Source: Acanthaster planci
Taxonomy: Eukaryota > Echinodermata > Asteroidea > Valvatida > Acanthasteridae
Assembly: GCF_001949145.1 (NCBI RefSeq)
Contig: NW_019091411.1
Span: forward strand, 954,328 to 1,016,327
Direction: 5' to 3'
DNA length: 62,000 nt
A program made the translations under genes and the position numbers. The notes under the pieces were generated by a model that saw nothing but the letters and a program-made list of their open reading frames with translations, had not been told where the DNA came from and made no database searches. This document shows positions 12,701 through 27,700 of the stretch, piece by piece. Each line of letters begins with the position of its first letter. Position 1 is the first letter of the stretch.

Positions 12701-15700
12701 GGAAATAAAACCTCAAGCTTGCCAGGACCATTCTTTGGAATATCATTGGCTGCCCCAGTACATACAGTTTACATAGTACAGTTGGGCCATAGCAGTTGGC
12801 CAAACTATGGCCCAATTGTGGTAAATTAAGTGTGCCCTAATAGATCATTGGACAAAGCTCTATATGACTATGATATCTGCCATTTTTATTTCAAATATAT
12901 TAGCAATACATGCCAGCAGAATCTATTTTTTATTTGATAAAGTGCCAGAGTGGCATATTTCTGTTCAATTCTGTCAGTTAAGAGCTGCAAAACCCTAGAG
13001 AGGTTAGAAAATTTTGTACAAACATTTGCCAGTAGACAAAGTTCAACTGCTTCTGTGCCTGTCATATCTACAATCGGGAAAATCAAACTTCATTTGACAC
13101 AAAATGGAAAATCCTTGCTGAGAGAGTTCGGTGATCCTAAATAGTCTCAGCATTTCTGAAACCAGGAATCCAGCACTTACGGCAGAATTCCTCCGTTCTC
13201 CAAGGCCTGACCTCGATGCCTATGGCCTGGCACTGTGAGGCATAGCTGGCGGGCATTGCTGCAGGCACTGCTGGGGTCCGGCCGGGCAGCGCACCAGTCG
13301 TACAGTGCATCTGCTAGGAATGTAGAGGGATCAACCTCTTCGAAACACCTTCCAAGGGGGCCTGTCAGTAAGAACCAAGCGACAATGATCAAAGAACCAA
13401 CTAAAGATAACAGCCCATTCCCTAGTCTGGAGGAGAGAGCTTTGGACGAATCTAAAGACTTTGTCAAGCCCATGGACAACGCCTTGATTTTTCCAGAGCA
13501 GGGGGGGAGCACTTTAATAATAATCTTCCCAGGAGGGTGAAACAGATAAAATACTTATCAGTTAGAAACTGATAAATGATTTATTAACAGTAGGAGGGGG
13601 TTAATTTTAATGTTTTTTCCACTCAAATTGGTAAGTTTCATAACTTTTACCTCTTTTTTTCTTTTTCCCTTCATTAATTTTCTAACCCTGTCAAGGAACA
13701 CCTCATGTACCACATTTACAATACTTTACGAGGGTTTATAAAAGTCTGATGAAGGAGACTGATGAAAGAGTTTTGGCACTGTATGTCAGCAGGTCAATGA
13801 AATAAATCAGATCTTGGTCTGTGCAGTAATTTGAACCGATGGTCATGAGTGCCATAGCCAGAAAAATTTCATGAGGTCACACATGGAATGTTCCATTCCC
13901 CAAGATGGAGCCAAAGTAGAATCAGTGTGGATTGGAACATTCCACTTGTCATCCCATAAAATTATTTTCACTTCACAAATGTGAAGCATTAATTATTGTC
14001 TTTTTTAAAACAATAAATCTCCACTTGAATAAATCCATCCAAAACTAGCCACGGTGCTTATTTTTGTTGACTGACCAAACAGAACTTCCATTTACCACAG
14101 GAATGGAGCTTCCATTTTTGTGGTACAGCCAATCCATGCATTGGCATTAATGACTCAACAGGTAATCAACAATCTGCCAATCAGATGACGGGGATTTATT
14201 CAGGCATTCCACAATGACACCCAGTCCACTACAGAGAGTCAAGAGGTGGAATGAATTCAATAGATTTGGTAATTACCCTCAGGATCCGAGAACACGGCAA
14301 AAAAGCGGATGGCCACTTCATCTGCTTCTAACTCCGGGCCAAAGAGATCCTCGCAGGGATGAGCACCATTGGTTTCATCATCGGCACTGCAGTTTTCAGG
14401 ATTGGCCTTCCAGCTGTTGCCAAATTCAATGGGGCCATCAACCTTCAGAAGAGGAAAGGAAAGGAGATCTCTAAACTGTCTGATCTTCAAAAAGTGTGCC
14501 TATACAGGAAGTGATGCGACCACCAGTAGATGTGTGGCATGTTCTTCTGTGTCAGGTATCACGCTACTAATCTCATTCTTTGCAAGCACTGTGTATGCAA
14601 GCTGCCGATCTTTTGCTGAGTGCTGGTGATGTCATCAGCATGTGGGCAAATCTCAGCTATTTTCTTGTGTTAATGCACGAGACGGCACAATGTCAAATCT
14701 TTCAAACACGAAAAAAAAATACCCTCAAGGTCACTGTCTCTGGCTGACTCACCGGTTGATTGTCTGGACCGACGTACTCATTGCTGCGGTCAGAGTCCAT
14801 GTTACCACACAGGCCACAGGTCTGGTTAGAGAACTGATAGGACAGCATGATGTCTACAGTGTCGTCCCCATCCCAACGAACCTCCAGGGAGTTATTAAAC
14901 TTGGCCACCTTGTACACACGCACAAAGAAAAAAATCAGACCTCTTGACTTTTTTTAAACACTTTGCAGCATTCTTGTTAAAATTTGACCTCAGCCAAGGC
15001 AAGATTGGTAAATTTGATGCTAGCAGGCACCAATGGTGGCAGAACAGTTTTCAAAGAGGGGACTGCAAGTTGTGAGACCATCAGCCATCAGCAGACCAAT
15101 CCCATTAAGCCCCGCCCATTACAAGACCTGGCAAAAGTGTGAATGGGCATACATCCAGTTGAAAAAGTGGGGGGGGGCACTAACCCCCCCGTCCCCTGCT
15201 TAATATACCTTGGAACAACTCCATTCCTCTAGTTCGTTAGTTTGCTGTTGATGAGTGCCCCCCCCCCGAAAAAAGTCCTGGTGATCCCATGCTTTCAACA
15301 CATGCTTGCACAATGGAGTGCGTTAAACACTGCGACTTGTAGGGTTTGCTCTAACAGGGCTGATCGGTTTTCTAGCTCTTTGCTTTATGACATTATGACA
15401 CAGTACCAAGCAAGAAATCTCTTGAACAAGATGTTGCAGAAGACGCGCACTTTGGTGCAGCTGACTTTCCGAATAGCAACAGCTTCATTTACAAGGCTTG
15501 GGAAACCTTTTCGTATTTGTGTGGGCGTCCAAGTAGCCACCGAAGGTTGGGTACATGACTGGAGGGCAAGATATGAAGGATGCTGACCACGTTATTCAAG
15601 GGAGGTATTTCTTGGATGTAAAAGATGAAAGGGGCACCAATCTGTGCTCACTGACTGATGATGGTATATGAATATTCATGCGATGAGCTATCAATATTCA

Positions 15701-18700
15701 TGCAACAAAGGTGTAACATCTATCCCGACAGTGACCTATCAACTATGACATTTGAGACCCAAGCTAGACATATATTGGTAACAAGTCATCGGGGACACTT
15801 TTGTCTTTGGGAGAATTCTCTCAAGGTAAAGGGCAACACAGTAATGCAACAGTAAAACTTAGTAATGCATGAAAACAATGAGCCCAGTTTTCCCATTCTT
15901 ATGCAAACTTAAAACAGAGCAATTGTTGAAAAAAATCCCTTTAAAGGCTCAATATGTGGGGTTGGTCACACTTGTAAGAGTCAAGCACCATTGAACTTAC
16001 CACTCTAGTACCACTGAACATAATGGAGAAACCTGGGTACATGACAGGTGGGAAGACCAAAACGCCGTCAATCGTCACTTCTTTTTCCTGTAGCAATCTG
16101 ATTTCCTACAAGTTGGCCAAAATACATCCACCATAAGATGACTTGTGACTACTGCTACTGTAGCCGACAAGAAGTTACATACCAAGGATATCAATAAAGA
16201 TACCAATATGATAACTAATGTTTTTGCTGACAATTGGAAAATATGGGGGGCAAAAAGAGGTACAACCATGCACAATCAACAATATCAGTACAACTTTTGG
16301 AAAAGTGAAGGGCATATGCTCCTCAAGATTGTCAACTAAAAACGATACCTGTGCTTTTAGATTCATAAGCAGATTCAGGCCAAAGTTGACTCGTCCTACA
16401 AGGTACACTCTTAATTTGGGATCCACATATGGTAGAGACTCGATACCAAGGCAGAAGAAGCATGGGACAGGTTACAGGCTACGTGCACAAATACGCCCTC
16501 GCTGGGGACAATGAGGGATGCCGGGCACGTGAGTACTAAAAGCAGGCATAGCGGCCAGGTTGGCACAGCAGTACTAGCCTCGCCATGTCCTCTCTGTGGT
16601 CCAGGTTCATATCCCAGCCAGGCCAAAGCAACCTTCCTTGTTCAAGTACTGAGTGTATGCAGACTAGCCATTCGTAGCTATCAACATTTCATATGCCGAG
16701 CAGGCAAGGCCAATGTGACTAACGCATTCTGGTAATAAGTGAATAAAGTGAATAAGGCATGAGAGCCCCCCACTCAACAGATTAGGAAATCACTTACATG
16801 ATCGAAAATATGAATCCGCAAATCCCTTGTACGGGCAGCTCTGGAGTTGGTGGAAACTTTATGGTTCTGTTGGATGATGTCAAAGTAGTGGGCGGAGTCA
16901 TCTTCCCCGCAGTATTTGACCAAGTAATACTTGCAGGCCCCCTGGAAGTCAAACCTCTGCCCATCAAAGGTATGGTAGTGGGGGTCACCGCGGGCCCAGC
17001 AGTGTGCGCGGCCTGAAGAAAACAGAAACAGAGGTACAAATGAAGTGCAAGAACGAGAGCCTTGAGTGTCACTTCACGTGGTATAATGACACACTTCAGC
17101 CCGGTTTCCATTTGGTTGTAACGATGGTAGACAGCACCTCAAGACAGGGTGTGACTAGCTTGTCATTCAACCAATAACATAAAACAAAATGGTGTGAGAA
17201 CATTTTTTTAGGTAGCTCTCCAATGTCTTCAAGTCAAACTGGTACTCCATTTTGATACCATTCATTTATGGTCAGCTGCTCTGTTGAAAATTACGGTGTT
17301 CAGTTTGTATGAATGAGAAAAAAAAAGACCAAGTGCCTAGTCATTCAATTAAGAGTGACACTGGTGATGCAACAGGTGTTTTTGTATGGGTCTACTCTGT
17401 CTGACAATTCGACACAGACAGTCAGCAAAGTTGAACTCGATTCAACTGTGCTGCTTGCCTGTCCATGTTTACGTTACTCACAATAAAGTGTTTCCGTAAG
17501 GTTGTGAATCATATAAATGTGTAAATCTCTACATGTCATTTATAGAAAGGAGGCTTATCTGTGTGTACTGTGACTTGGTTGCCTCTACTGCTTCTGTCTT
17601 TTTGCTTTCAGTGAAGAGGAGATATGCAAAATGACATCAAGGTATTTACTCTTGTGCAACGTTCTGACATACTGTCAACCTCAACATTGCAAAATGGAAT
17701 AACAGAGAAGTTGTGCCCCAACGTTAACCCACAACTAATACGCATCTAACTCTAGCAATTTACTCTTCACTTATTCATTCATTTGTTCTCTTTACACAAG
17801 TCCTGCCAGTGAAATAAGCTTTCTGGGCTCATCCTCTTTCAAAGAAGAGAAACAAAAGTACTGATCAAATTGGCTTTCATGTGATAAACATAAATGAATT
17901 TAAAGCATGGCACAGCAGATCCACAGACTTACTACAACAACATTCATATATTCTGGCAAGACACGGAACAATCAGTAGACAAACTGACCAATTTCACAGT
18001 GGTCCCCGGTCCAGCCTCCAAAACAGACGCAGTAATATGTGCCATCGCTGTTGGCCTCACATCGACCCCCATTCGAGCAGGGGTTGTCAACACAAGGATC
18101 ATCTGCAAAATGAAAATACAGAATCCAAATGCAAGCAAACAGAGGTTTTTCACGGGCAAATGCATCTTAGAAACCATACCTCGCCTATAGAAGAGCGTGC
18201 ATTTTCAAATTTGTGTATTTCTATTGGCAGTTTTATGTATGTTGAGAGACTTTGAAGGCGGGCGATTTCCACGTATATCTGTGTAAATTAAATGCTTGGC
18301 ATCATATCAATTGTGAGGAGCACAAAAGTAACGTTGGATGTAAAGCTAAGGAATGGAAGCATTATTGGGCAGCAAGAGTCCATGTGTATGAATGTGTACT
18401 TGAGCAGCCATCTCACTTTTGTGACAGAGAGCGCTTATGGAGTAAAGACTTTTTGTTTTAGACATTTAATCAAATTAACCAAGAATAATGTGATAGGCTT
18501 GATCTAAATTCCTTTTACCAATATGAGAAGTTAGCTTAGCAGGCCAAGGACTTGCATGTCAATGTTGAATCTGAACCACTCAATGCGAGTAAGCGTGAAC
18601 AGGCTTAATGAAAGGTGATTCACACGCAGGGTGGAAGCAAACATGAATGTGAATTGGTGATATTGCGGGAAACATTCAAGAACAAATTCGTAAAAAAAAT

Positions 18701-21700
18701 AAATGCATGCCAACTCTGGACCACTTCTGGCATAACAGCGTGTGGATTTACATCAATTGCAAGCTCTAGATGGACAATCATCCAAAGTACCTGCTTTCCA
18801 ACAGCATTCAAAGCCCCGTCCTTGCTCGATCCTGTCACTGATTAAGTACATCCACAGCGAGCTACCATCAACCCGGAATCTATCGGGTGCATCGTCGCCA
18901 TCAAACAGGTAGACGGGGTGGCTGGGGTCGATCTCTAGTTCTGTAACCAAAGGGGGGTCCCCGGGCCCCACGTAGAGTGAGTCACGGTCGTCCTCAATCT
19001 CAAAGGGCTCGTTGCACTTCACGGTGAAGTAGTCCACCCCAGGGACCTGGAGGACGTACTGGATGATGGTGTTTGGTGGGTAGCGTGCATCCGGGTAGTC
19101 CGGGGATCGGAAGCAGCCCATCCTGCACTCGGGTCCTACACACGTTATGCGGGCATCATATCCTATGCAAACGACTAGCATAAAAAATAGGACAAACATT
19201 TTTAAAGGGGTCAACACCGAAAGAGAAAGACCGGACACCAAAGATTTAATCAGAGTCTTCTTCTGACTGGAATAAGCAAAGAATAAGCAAAATTGTCTGC
19301 AATTTTTAGGATGACAGAGGCAATTCATACCTTCCTCTGGTGTACAAACAGCGCCGCTGCCTACAAATCCCTCATTGCACATACACATGTAGCGGTCATC
19401 TACCAGCTGACATGAAGCATTTTGGCTGCAGACCAGACTGCTGCATTCCAAGCTGTTGGTCCTGTAGCAGCTGCATTCCTCCGTGCAGTTCTCGTTGACA
19501 AATACTGCGTTCAGCTGAGCAATGGCAAAAACCACACAAACCCCCAAAATTATGGCTCAAATATTTCAACCACATCGCAATGAAACAGGATCACACTGGC
19601 ACATTCTCATTCATACTTTCAATGACTCATCATAAAGGCCTTTTCACGCTTTCGGCAAATGCAAACGTGAAGCAAAACGAACATCATGAAACAGTTGTAG
19701 CGAAACTTGCTTGAGTTAAAACCTGGTCAATATTGTGAATTGGCAGTGCAAATACTTGATCTCGGCAAAAATATGGTCTGTTTTAATATTTACTTGTCAC
19801 AAGTAGATACCTATTCAAATACACTTCCTCGTGAATTCTGTCTGATTTGCCTCCAGCAAATAGAAGCTGCCAAAGCGATGTTCTGTGCATTTTGTAATTA
19901 ACAAGTGACTGAGCGACAGTATTGAGACATTTTTAAGTCGCTTCTTCAATCTAGATATTGAAACATGCAAAAAATAGGATATCTGTTGCCATACTTGTAC
20001 ATACATTGCTAAAATTGATAGATATTGCACAATCCGTCAGCTTTTAATTGGCAGAATGCACCAAAATAAAAAGACTTCGATTTCTTGGCAGCAGAACTGT
20101 GTATCAAAGAAGACCAAATGTAGTGAGAAATATTAAGTGCAAACTGGCTCACCGGATAATATCTCCCATCTTTCTCACATCCACACTGGTTGGATGGGAT
20201 GCATTGGTCACCCTGTAGTAGATGGCCGGCATTGCACTGGCAACCTTCTGTACAGTTGACGTTATCACACCCAGGCGGACCGCTGGGATGCAGACAGGTG
20301 CGACGGTCGCATTCCGTGATGCATGCCGCATACGATGAACCAGCAGGGCACTCAAACTCTTTGTGATCAATGTCAAAGGGGTCCAGCATCAGGGTAATTG
20401 AAGCGGGAGAAGCTTTCAATGTTTCATGCATATTTGCAAAGAATTTAAACTAAAATTTAAACAGACCTTTTCAAACTTTGGGAGTGAACTTAAGCAATTG
20501 TGATAGCTTCTTTTCATTTGTTTGAGTGTTTCCCAGAACAAATTGAAATCACTTTCTCAGGATGCCTGACAACGTTCTCAAATATTTTATCAAACTACAC
20601 AACAGGAATGCATTGAATACAACGCAAATGCTCTGCATTACCATCTTGGCAATTGTCACCCAAAAATCCAGGCACGCAATTGCAGGTGTAATTGAAGTCT
20701 CCCGGCTGGGTTACGCATGTGCCACCATTCTGGCATATATTAGGAACGGTACAGGGATCTGTTGGCAGTGCTGTTATGAATGAAAAAGAAAATGCCACAC
20801 AAATTTAAAATACAACAATTTGCCCATTGCCGAATGCGTAACCAAAAGTTGGATGAGCCAAAATGTCACCGCATCTACACAGATGTCTTACATGTGTGTC
20901 CATGTTTCCCTACATCTCAAGTTCCTTCTGCATTATCCTATACACCTACATTATTTTGGCTGGTAGAGGAGTGGACTGGCAAATCATAAATTGAACCATT
21001 TAGCCCAACTCCATGGCCTTTTAACCAATCACAGTTGTAATTTACGTCTAATATGTCAGAGCAGAGGTCTGACATCGGCGCATGTGCATATGACACCTGC
21101 GGCTGCAACACGCAGCCTGGCATTGGCAAGAAGCACACTTAATTGCACAATGGGTGTCATTCACTGGATCATCTATTGATATCTGTCATTTCTGCTGTCT
21201 TAATGACGGACAATGAAAACAGGTCAATTCCAAGACTAATCAAACAAAACAGTGCCGAAGACATAAGTGGACAGCAATGCCTACCTGTATCACAATTCTT
21301 GCCAATGAATCCTTCCGGGCAATCACATCGATAGTCCGTATTTTCATCCAGTGCGGTACAATTTGCATCATTCTCACACGGTGATTGCTGACATGGGTCA
21401 GCTGCTCCCATGTTGGCATTAAATGAAATCATAAAGAACATTTAATCACCACCATTTAAATTTGGCTCATGACTTGCTAACAACTGGATTTTCACACAAT
21501 CAACACTCAGATGCAATGTCTAAAGAAAAGGGGCTATTTGCTATGCGAAGGAATACGAGAGAAGCACCTTTTACATAGTAATGATGGTTCTTTGGTGGGA
21601 TTTCACTGTGTGTACACAAAAGGGTTATATTCATTGGGCACGTGACATACTGACTGAGCACGGCCAACTTCCACTTTGAAAGTACAGCTCAATTTGAAAA

Positions 21701-24700
21701 ACTTCCCACCAGCCTGACTTTCCTTTGCCGGTGAGGGAGGACTTGAACTCAGGGTAGGTAACGAGCAATACAAGCGTCCAAGCACGTACAGTCAACTCTC
21801 GTTATAACAAAGTTGCAGGGACCAGACAAATTACTTTGTTATAACCTGAACTTTGTTATAAGAGGAGTGGAAAAATAAGTAAAACATAAGAACTCAATAA
21901 AGTGGAATTCTCAGAATTTGTTCTTTACAACAATATTTTGTTACCACAGTGTTCTTTATAACAAGAGACGACTGTAGAACAAAGTAAAATGTAGACCAAG
22001 AGGTGGATAATTATTTGCTCCATGTGGAAGTATCCATGACCAACAAAAAGGAGAGAGGATTTGCATTTCAGTTCCCTCCGGTCAGTGGACAACTTGCAAA
22101 AAGATTTGTTTATATTGTTTCCAAGTCCAGGGTTGCAGCTGCCAGTCACCACTTTTGCCACTTCGACAAATGGGGAATATTTACAAGCCTATTAAGCGAT
22201 ATAGTCTTGACCAACTGGTAAGGAAGAAATATCAGCCCTGCATGAAATGTAAATGGGTTCCTAAAAATGGGCATTTAGCTGAAACTTTGCTAGAAACCTG
22301 AAGTCCAATCCAACTGCATGCTTGCCTAACCTCCATTTGTATCTGTAGGCAGGTAAAGAAATACTTCTTCACTTTTTGAAAGTAGTAATATCAGAATTCC
22401 ACAAGGATTTTTTTTTTACCATTTTGACAATTCTTGCCTAAGAATCCATCAGGGCAATTACATCTGTAGTCGGTGTTTTCGTTGAGTGGGGTGCACGGAG
22501 CATTCTCCAAACAGGGCGACTCTCGACAGGGGTCCTCTGTGTGGTGGAAGTCGCATCAAAGTCCAATCAAAATGTGAACAAATTCACACACTTTTGTAGT
22601 AACCTTACACAAATTCCACCCACTCGTACTGATGCAGTGCATGAAAACGAGGTCACAAAAAGAGGTCACATAACCCCTGCTGGCGCAATCCATTGTGTCC
22701 TGTCATCATCATCAGCTTGTGATCAGACATTACCAGGGTCACACAAGGACACACTCACACAAGTGTGTAAAAACGCCTTCAATCATGGACTCCCTATTGT
22801 TCCTCTTTTGTTCATACTTAAACTTTTTCAGAAGACCTCCCATATGTTTTGTACACGTTTTCCAACCGTGGACTCTTCGGCAACCCTGGACCCTATTGTC
22901 TCCTATTGTTATAGGTCCACGATTAGAATGTGTATACAAACTCACACAGTTCAAAGGTCATAAGCACAAAAACCAGAGTAAAAACACCTAAAGGATTTCA
23001 CTTTTGCAGCTTTAACCTTCATTTACTCTTCAGACAGTTTATCCAACCGCCTATGCTTTTGATTGGACAAATATCAAAAGCTCTCCCGGTAGCGTAAAAT
23101 GCAAAGTGTGCACGTTTGACTATTTCTGTTTCAAATTTGCAATGTCTGATAGTACTCCAACTTCAAATTAGTATGTGGCAGACAAGCAATTAAATTTGTT
23201 CATATTGTCAAATCGCATCTAAATCTCAAGTCTGATCACGTAAATCCGGGAAATAGAATGTGACCGAAAAATGCTTTTGTCAGAGTTTGTACTTGAATGG
23301 CTTGTGACTTCACTGAATGAATTGAATGACTTTACCCAGTTCCTACACTACCCATAATGCCCAACCACTCATGAACAAAGAGGGGAGGCAACCAACATAT
23401 CTTGCATCAAACAATTCTTCTGTTCACCGTCAAGGCGACAGGTGCACTAGAAATCTTAACCCTAGTCGTCCATTACCACTCTGACAGTTCTTTCCCAGGA
23501 AACCCTCAGGGCAGGTGCACATGTAATCAGTGTTGTTGTTAATTGCGGTACAGTTGCCTCCGTTAACGCACAGTGATGGTTCGCAGGTATCATTCCCTGC
23601 AATGACGAATAGGAAAGGACCGTACAAGAATTACACCTGTCACTGAAAGTATGCTGCATACCCTCCAGAGGTGGCATTGGCCGTCGCTGTATGGTACAAC
23701 CATGGATATCTTAACTTTCACCTAGACACGACATTTGTTTCCAAAGTTGTCATCAAAATACTGCGCGTACAGAACATGTTGATTAATAGTGTGAGTGCCA
23801 TTCAAAGCCAAACAGCACATTTATGCTAAGATATAAGGAGAATAAATGCAGCAGCAAGAAACAGCCCGTTTAGGTCACAGAAACACACACCGTAAAAGCA
23901 TAGAAATGTCTTGCCTAGATTAAAGTTAAGATGTCTTTCTGTATACATCTCAATGCAACACAATGAGGGTAAGGCTATTATTTGGCTATGGCTAGGTGTC
24001 ACACTCGTGTCTGTAGGGAGTAGCTGCAGCCAGTGGCCAAAGATTTGTAATCTATACACTTGCAATTTTTATCTACAGCTGAGTCATGTTACTAGACAAA
24101 GACTAATCATCCATCAAGTTATTTTGATACCAACATTCGTCATAACATGAGTTTAGGTGACGCTAAGCTGGTTTATTATACTTCAGACAAATGTATTAAA
24201 CAGTGAAACCAATTTGACACGAAGTGTTTACTAAGAAATTCTCTCAAGTTGGAATTTAGTTGGAATCTATTAAAATTATGACAATTCAAACCACAAATAT
24301 TTGATCTGAAGTCATGCACAATCCCTTTTTCGCTTTCACACCAAGTATGAACCAATCACTAGACCTTAAAACTTCCAAAACCAATTTGTAGGTTTTCCAG
24401 AGGCAATACATATCAACCATCATTTGACATGTTTGGTTATGAGGGAGAAGCAAAGGGGGCCCAAGTATTGAAATATAACCAAGCAGTAAGTGCTGCTGCG
24501 GGATCAGAGCATGGTGGAAATTCATACATAACAGGAAAAGGAAAAGTACTTCAAAGGCAATGTTCAAAACGTACATTCATTTCTTAAATCCAATCGGGAT
24601 TACTATGACTTTAGGAAACTCAAAACAAGATATCAAAAGGTTATTTGACTGTAAAGAAACAAAAATGTAAAAAAAAAACAAATGCAAGAAATATAAATGA

Positions 24701-27700
24701 ATTACCAATATGGTGGTTTTATAATTTGGATTCTTTGAGTAAGCAAGGACAAATCAAATATATTTACCAGGTCGAGGGCAAATAGAAAAGAAATCAGGAC
24801 AGCAGTCGTTGAATCCTTGACACAGAGCATCACAAAAACATCCTCCCTGACTGCCGTCAGAAAAACATCGGTTAGAACAGGAAGCTAAAGAGAAAAACAA
24901 CAAATATTAAAAGACCAGTTAAAAGTACTTCAAAAGATGTCTGAGATTTTGTGTAAAATAGAATACTGCAGAAGTTCTGGAAGCTGTTATGGGGCAGTTA
25001 TCAATTTTGTACAAGAGTACTTTTTGAGTACCGAGTTCAATGCCAAATATTGAATTGATCAAATGGGAAACAAAGCTGGAAAACAGGAAATAACAGATGA
25101 TTAAGGCAGAAAAGGTAAGATTACAAAATACACATAGGACGAAAGCTCTATCACCTGAACTCTGCAGCAACAAACCAGTGTTCTAACGCTACTGGCTGCT
25201 GGCATTTCAGTCATGCAACCGATAACGAACAGGCTTTTGCAGGTGAACCTGCACTGTCTCACATATATGCCGAAGCCTCTCACCGTTTCCTGGCGTATCA
25301 GTGACAGGCGGACGTACGCACTGGTTGTTGAAATCAGTGCAGCAATCTTGGTAATATGGACACGCCCAGTCGCAGTAGCATCCACCTTGATTGCCCACGG
25401 TGTAGCACCGGTCGACACAGCTTGCTGGAACAAAACCAGGACATCAGATCAGTATAAACATCTATGCAGCCATGTTGCATCAGTTCTTACAGTAATAACA
25501 TACTGTGGAAGACTAGGACACATACATAATGTTTTGGAGGGTGGCAGCAGGATGCTCCAGGTATGTGCTCATTTGTGCATTTTGGCAAGAAATTTGTCAC
25601 CACTTTGACAACCTGTGCGGACACTTTTGTCAACAAATAAACATCCCATTGGGTTTCATAATCTGCAGTCAGTGTGCACAGGCCTGTTGAACATTGACTC
25701 GCAATAGAGTGATCTTGGTTTTCAAAACCCTGATACGCAGGCATGTAACAGAAGTAACTTTCTGAGAATAATGACTCAAAGGTTTTGACATGAATTTCTC
25801 CATCTACATACCTGTAGGGTGTTGAAATGTTTCAATCAGAAGCCCATGAAAAGCAAGAAAAAAAGGCCAAGTGCACAAAAGCAGTGCTTGCATAATTTGC
25901 AAAAGCTGAACTTACAAAGTTCTGTAAATTTGGGGGAAGCAGAGCACTCTCGGCTCAGTACAGCAAGTATTAGTTCATGGTGTCGGCAAGGATTGCACAC
26001 CCTATTTGTAACTATGGAATGCACGACTAGATAAAATAGCACAAGTAATCTAGGCATAAGTGAGTGTCCAACTGAAATATCTCTTGTTATTTTACCATCT
26101 CCAGGGCCATCATCCACAGGTGGACGAGGGCAGAGGTTATAGAAGTCGGAACAGCAGTCATTGAAGAATGAACACAGATCATCACAAAAGCATCCACCAA
26201 CTCCTTCTGAGGTGTAACATCGATTGACGCATGTTGCTGGGGAAAACCAAAAGAAAAACATTATTCCATAACCTTTCACTTAGAAAATTATACACATATT
26301 GCCAGATATGTGAAAACCACTGCTTCACATCCCTCAGACGTCTTGCAATTTTTGTGCAAAATGTACATTTGATGCATGTAGTGGAAGCCATTACGTATAA
26401 AATTATGAAGAATTAAAAAGTGTTTTTGTCAGTATAAATTCCCAATTCATTTATAATTTGAAATTGTATTTATTTTGTCTGGGTAAATATAAATACAGCT
26501 CTGATGGAGTCTAATACATCTAACACTGAGTCTGACTAATGTTAGCATCAGGTGCCACAATGGCTGTGTGTCTGCCACATATTGCCCCATGAGGCAAGTG
26601 TTTGGCACGCCACTCTCTTCAATGTCATTACCATCAATGTAAATCTGTTAATAAAAAGCACTTCTTACGTTCCCCTGGGACACTGTCATTATGCAAGCAA
26701 ATGTCACTGAAGTCATCACAGCAGTCACCAAAAGATGAACAGAATGAATCACAGTAGCAGTCTTCAACAACACTATCAGTGTAACATCGTTGAGCACAGG
26801 TCACTGTATTCAGTAGAAACACAAGCCAAAAGTATCTCAATAATTCTCAAAATAAACAAGCATACAAATATCAATCGATTCTGGTAACTGGAAAGACTAC
26901 AGCTCGACTGGAAAGCCATGGGATTATCTCCAGATAACGAGTGTGATAGGACTTGAGGGACCCTGAAACTCCGACTCCAGTCACTGAGAGAAAGGCGAGG
27001 ACGGGGAAGAAATGGATGAGGGGATAGGAAGAGATCTAAGGACGAATTTAACGGTGTGGTGGATTATCTGCAAACATAAGACCTGCTTGTTTTTTGGCCT
27101 CCGTCTACTCATCATTTTGCACTGTGCTTGAAAGGTCTTGCTGAGACCCGAAACACCAGGCCCACTGTTGCTGTACCACATACAATAAAAGCATTACCTT
27201 TGCCACAGGTCTTGTTGGTGTAACCAAGGGGACACTCGCACTCAAAATCAGTGTTCCCTGATAGAGCCATACAGGTTCCTCCATTAAGGCAAGGCTCTGA
27301 AAGGCATGGGTCTTCAGGTAGAGGTGCTGTGGAATAAATGGAGGTCAACAGTTTGATGCTCTGCATGCAAACAAGTTATTTCAGAGCTCAATAATAATAG
27401 ATACGGATATTTTATAAAGCCTACACATCCACCATTACTGGTTTTCAAGTGCTACATCATTATCATCCCTGTTCAACGCGCTCACAAACATTTCTAACAA
27501 AATCGTACCAGCTTCCTAAGGACTATACAACTCCGTGTTGTTATTTCAGATGCCTTCAAAGTTATCCGTTTATAACTTTGAGTGTAGAGAGACAAATGGG
27601 GGGAAAATGGCTTGTAACCAGCAATCAGTATCAAACCTCACTCCTATGGTACAAACCACAACCACTAGGCCACATGCCTCCAAGATTGACTGGCTCAAAT

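Noticed and set aside
16530-16650. tRNA gene
   Set aside because: A- and B-box-like motifs only; no cloverleaf or anticodon arm could be drawn.
22541-22963. 140-codon plus-strand ORF
   Set aside because: Antisense to an intron of gene 1, with no domain or splice context.
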